From the NCBI GenBank assembly GCA_963575745.1, contig CAUYUJ010002113.1, positions 881,001 to 945,000 on the forward strand: a stretch of 64,000 nucleotides of DNA. Reading direction: 5' to 3'. Position numbers and translations under genes: made by a program. Below are positions 61,210 to 64,000 of the stretch, piece after piece. The notes under the pieces were generated by a model. The model saw nothing but the letters and a program-made list of their open reading frames with translations. It was not told the DNA's origin and did no database searches. The stretch comes from Prorocentrum cordatum. Taxonomy: Eukaryota > Sar > Dinophyceae > Prorocentrales > Prorocentraceae. Every line of letters starts with the position of its first letter. The stretch's first letter is position 1.

Positions 61210-61790
61210 CATCATGTGCCGCACTTCGAACGGTACATCACCACCACTATCATCATCACCATCATCCTCATCACCATCATCAAACGTACCGATCATCATG
61301 CACATTGTCTGCCTCCTCATCCTTCTCCTTCTCCTCCTCCAACCCCTCCGCCTCCTTCCCCATCCCTGCTTATCGCCATTATAATCCAATCATCCTACTG
61401 CTCCTATGCTCCTCATCATCCACCGCACATTGCCTCATCGTCACCATCATTTTTCCCCATCATCCTCACCCCCTCTTCCTCCTCATAGTATTCTTCGTCT
61501 GTCCTTTCCCCCTCATCGGACTTCTCCTCCTCGACATGCTCGGCAGCTTCCTCACACTCTTCCTGTTCCTCCTCCTCCCCCTCCTGCCCTAGATCCAGTT
61601 CCTCTTAATACTTATCATAATTATGATGTGATTCCTTGTCCACGTCCTCCTCCTTCTACTCCTGCTACTCCGTTTGCGACATATGCGCCAAAAACTTCTC
61701 CAGCTCCTCCTCCTCCTTTTTCTTCTGCCTCCTCTACACCACTTGCACTCCCCTTCCTCATCTGCGCCAATAACTGGAACTCAGGACTCT
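61210..61790. repeat. Pyrimidine-rich CAT/CTCC degenerate repeat
   Basis: CATCAT units at 61225-61295 turn into CTCCTCC-rich sequence. Low complexity, no gene. Confidence 0.75.
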
Positions 61791-62023
61791 AGCGTCTTAG
61801 GCGTGCCTGACCAACCCTAGAGTGGTTTCCCGTGCCATTGTCTGACGCACGGCTGATTACCATCTCTCCGCTTCGGAAACGCAGACTGCCACGTACACGC
61901 ATCACATCTGGCAGAACAGAATATAGCCGGTGCCCCCGGCTTCGGGCATAGCACGACGCCCCCGTGAACTGGTGCGCGTTCGGGCACGACGCTCGAGGGA
62001 AAGCCTGCAAGATCAGCGAGACC

Positions 62024-62242
62024 GTACATGGACATTATATTCGAACCCTGTGGCCCAAGATGCCCCCCAGACCCCCGAAATTAATATTGATGGCGTGGCG
62101 ACGGGGGGGGGGGCGGGAGTGGACAGAAACATTCGAACCCCAAAGCACCGCCTTCACTGAGATCAACATTGATGTCGGGGGCGCGGGGGTGATTTAGAAT
62201 ATCCCTCGAATGTGTAAGGGTTCGAATATATTGTCCATCTAC
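62024..62242 (-). mobile_element. MITE family M3, copy 2 (219 bp)
   Basis: GTACATGGACATTATATTCG (then AACCCT) and AGGGTTCGAATATATTGTCC (then ATCTAC) are the inverted ends. The interior, with ATTCGAACCCC and GATCAACATTGATGTCGG, aligns with copy 1 when reversed. Confidence 0.87.
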
Positions 62243-62317
62243 TCGAGTACGAGCCCCTTGGAGAAACAAATGAGGGGGAACGTCAGGGGGGCTGGCTTAG
62301 GGGGGGAGGGGACACAG

Positions 62318-62450
62318 AGCTGGAATCGGCGATACACCGCCGATTGATCGGCGATAGGCCCCGACAGCGAATCCGCGCGGTCGCAGGCGGGGTGGGCTAT
62401 CGGGCCACTATCGGCGATTACTGGGCGATTAGAGGTCGATGCATCCACTA
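62318..62450 (+). repeat. Dispersed repeat R3, copy 4
   Basis: GGAATCGGCGATACACCGCC, GATTGATCGGCGATAGGCCC, GCGAATCCGCGCGGTCGC, GGTGGGCTATCGGGCC, CTATCGGCGATTACTGGGCG, GGTCGATGCATCC. Confidence 0.8.
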
Positions 62451-62644
62451 CCCGGATCATCGGTTACCGAACATGCCCCGTAACCGCGACAGCAACTCAG
62501 CTTCTGGTCGAGAATTCTGGCAACGAGCGAGCCGTCGACGGCTTCGAAACCCTCGCGTCGACCCTTACGCGGACCGCAGTCCGATTCCCCTCTGGTCGCG
62601 ACCGAACTCTGCCTCCCCGGGCCCTGTTCCTCCTCCTGCGCCAC

Positions 62645-62715
62645 GCTTTGACTGTCCCGAGGCCGGGCAGGGGCCCCCCGCGGCCGAACACAGACGAACA
62701 CCTCCCGCCGTGGTG
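62645..62715 (+). repeat. Dispersed repeat R4, copy 3
   Basis: CTTTGACTGTCCCGAGGCCG, GGCAGGGGCCCCCCGCGGCC, GAACACCTCCCGCC. Confidence 0.6.
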
Positions 62716-63201
62716 CTGTCATGACGCGAGGGCGCCACGGGAGCACATCCGCGCGGGCGCGGGGGGCCTTCGGGGGCGCGGCCTCCTCGGAGGACCTCCC
62801 GCTGACCAGGCCCCTGCGCGCGGGCCAGCCACACGCAAGAGTGACCCTGGGCAAGAGTGACCTCTGGTGCACCTCTTTCGGAGGCCGCGGGGAGGCCAGA
62901 CCCGAGCGCGCAAGACGCTGCCATCGCATCGCGTTCAGTCATCCGGGGACCCCCCGTGTGCCCGCACCAAAAGTCACTCTGGCGAACTGTCACTCAAACC
63001 CGTGGGTCGGAAGAAGTGGGTAGAAACATGGAGTAGAAAGGCGGTGACATAAGATTGGGCGTCCGCCCACCCCCTAAAGAGGAAGGAAGGAGGAAGGAAA
63101 GGCACTCGATCGTTGAAGTAGGAAGGCGCCTGAAGCAGATAGGGATCTGGGGATCCAAAAATACCTACTGTCGACGACCGACAGGCACCTGGGGACCCAG
63201 A

Positions 63202-63374
63202 GGCCTCTTGGATGGGGTCCGAATGGACGGGGCCGAAGGATCGCGCCGCACCGCCGATGCATCCGCGACGTCGGAGTGGGGAAAGCCGGGCGCCACGCCG
63301 AGCCGCATCCTCGATGCGTCGGCGATGCGGCGCCGTTGTCCGATCCCGTCTGCTCGGACCCCATCCAGGAGGCC
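63202..63374. mobile_element. MITE family M9, copy 2 (173 bp)
   Basis: GGCCTCTTGGATGGGGTCCG and CGGACCCCATCCAGGAGGCC are inverted with one mismatch in 20. The interior has CCGCCGATGCATCCGCGACG and GATGCGTCGGCGATGCGGCG. Confidence 0.85.
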
Positions 63375-64000
63375 CAGATGAGCCCGGTGTGCCCGCACCG
63401 GAGGTGCGAGTAGGAGATCGACTACAGAACTAATTGACCCCCAACTTGAATTTGCCCAGTCGCACCTACAAAATACGCAGAATGCTCGCAGGCCTACGAG
63501 CATTCTAATTTTTCTTTCGTAGATTCGGCAACAAAACTGATTGGGGGGTAAATCAACAAGTGCGGATACCGTTACTCCCAAGACCTGGGAATGCGTCCTG
63601 AACAGGATTTCGAAGCGAATCCAGCTGCGGCGACGAGGGCCCCCCAGGAGGCCCCAAAAAGGGGAAAACAGGCGAAGGGTAGATGTGCGGTTGCTTCCTT
63701 ATTCCTGTTTTGAATGTTTAGGGTGAAGCAATCCTGTAGTCGCTCTCCTACTCGAGAGGTCACTCCGGCGGAAGGTCACTCTTGCGTTGAGTAGGGCTGG
63801 GGGGTCAGGTCTGCAGCACAGCCCAAACGGACGTCAAAGGGCGCAGCCAACCTGTCCAAGTCAAGTCAAGTCAAGTCCGGTCCAGGGGCCTATGGAGGCA
63901 CCTCGCTCCGCAAGCGGAGCCGGAGGGCGTGAGACACTACGGCAACAAAACGCGCATGCAAGAGAAACGTAGTGGACAGGGCAACAATAAATTATACATA
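63375..64000. other. No gene; R5 copy 3 and a TCAAG run
   Basis: R5 copy 3 lies at 63600-63660 (TTTCGAAGCGAATCCAGC, GGCGACGAGGGCCCCCCAGG). GCTCGCAGGCCTACGAGC-type hairpin lies at 63483-63505 (GAATGCTCG/CGAGCATTC arms). TCAAGTCAAGTCAAGTCAAG lies at 63858-63877. Nothing coding. Confidence 0.5.

Overview
The window is nuclear DNA of a dinoflagellate. The decisive mark is a complete 22-nt dinoflagellate spliced leader (DinoSL) at 25584-25605 on the minus strand, directly followed by a truncated 15-nt leader relic (25569-25583). The very low gene density, the high GC, the huge microsatellite load and the many foldback/MITE-like repeats agree. A Prorocentrum- or Polarella-like species is only a guess.

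The centrepiece is a retroelement insertion on the minus strand at 18326-25607 (about 7.3 kb). It starts with the spliced leader and ends in an A9 tail, and it is flanked by an 11-bp target-site duplication (18315-18325 and 25608-25618). Reading down the minus strand it encodes an ORF1 with a zinc ribbon and coiled coil (25401-24241), an APE-type endonuclease (about 23720-22900), a reverse transcriptase with a CCHC finger and RNase H (22770-about 19870), and a C-terminal extension with another CCHC-like motif (to 18442). At least three frame breaks interrupt the endonuclease, RT and RNase H. The structure implies that a trans-spliced, polyadenylated mRNA of the element was reverse transcribed into this site, and that an ancestor had already been through the same cycle.

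Other coding sequence is sparse. A convincing intact gene is a single-pass membrane protein with a PAN/Apple-like cysteine domain (50925-52139, minus). Weaker coding traces are at 28423-28804, 28929-29183, 53366-53554 and 53814-54175 (the last two around a MITE), and 55325-56664 (several frame switches and a stop). None of these could be named.

The rest is repeats. Left arm (1-18 kb): purine/pyrimidine trinucleotide tracts, degenerate GGCCCAAGA arrays, and several MITE or foldback copies. Middle (26-48 kb): a 1.5-kb CAT tract, a roughly 2-kb tandem segmental duplication (32781-36165) with CAA and GGGCCACGAAGGGC arrays, and nested MITEs at 41.5-41.8 kb. Right arm (48-64 kb): the membrane-protein gene, large CCACA and CA tracts, and second or third copies of families already seen on the left. 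Comparing copies inside the window defines at least eight small terminal-inverted-repeat families; one insertion can be compared with a nearly empty paralogous site.

Almost all other long open frames lie in simple repeats or GC-rich repeats and were left out.
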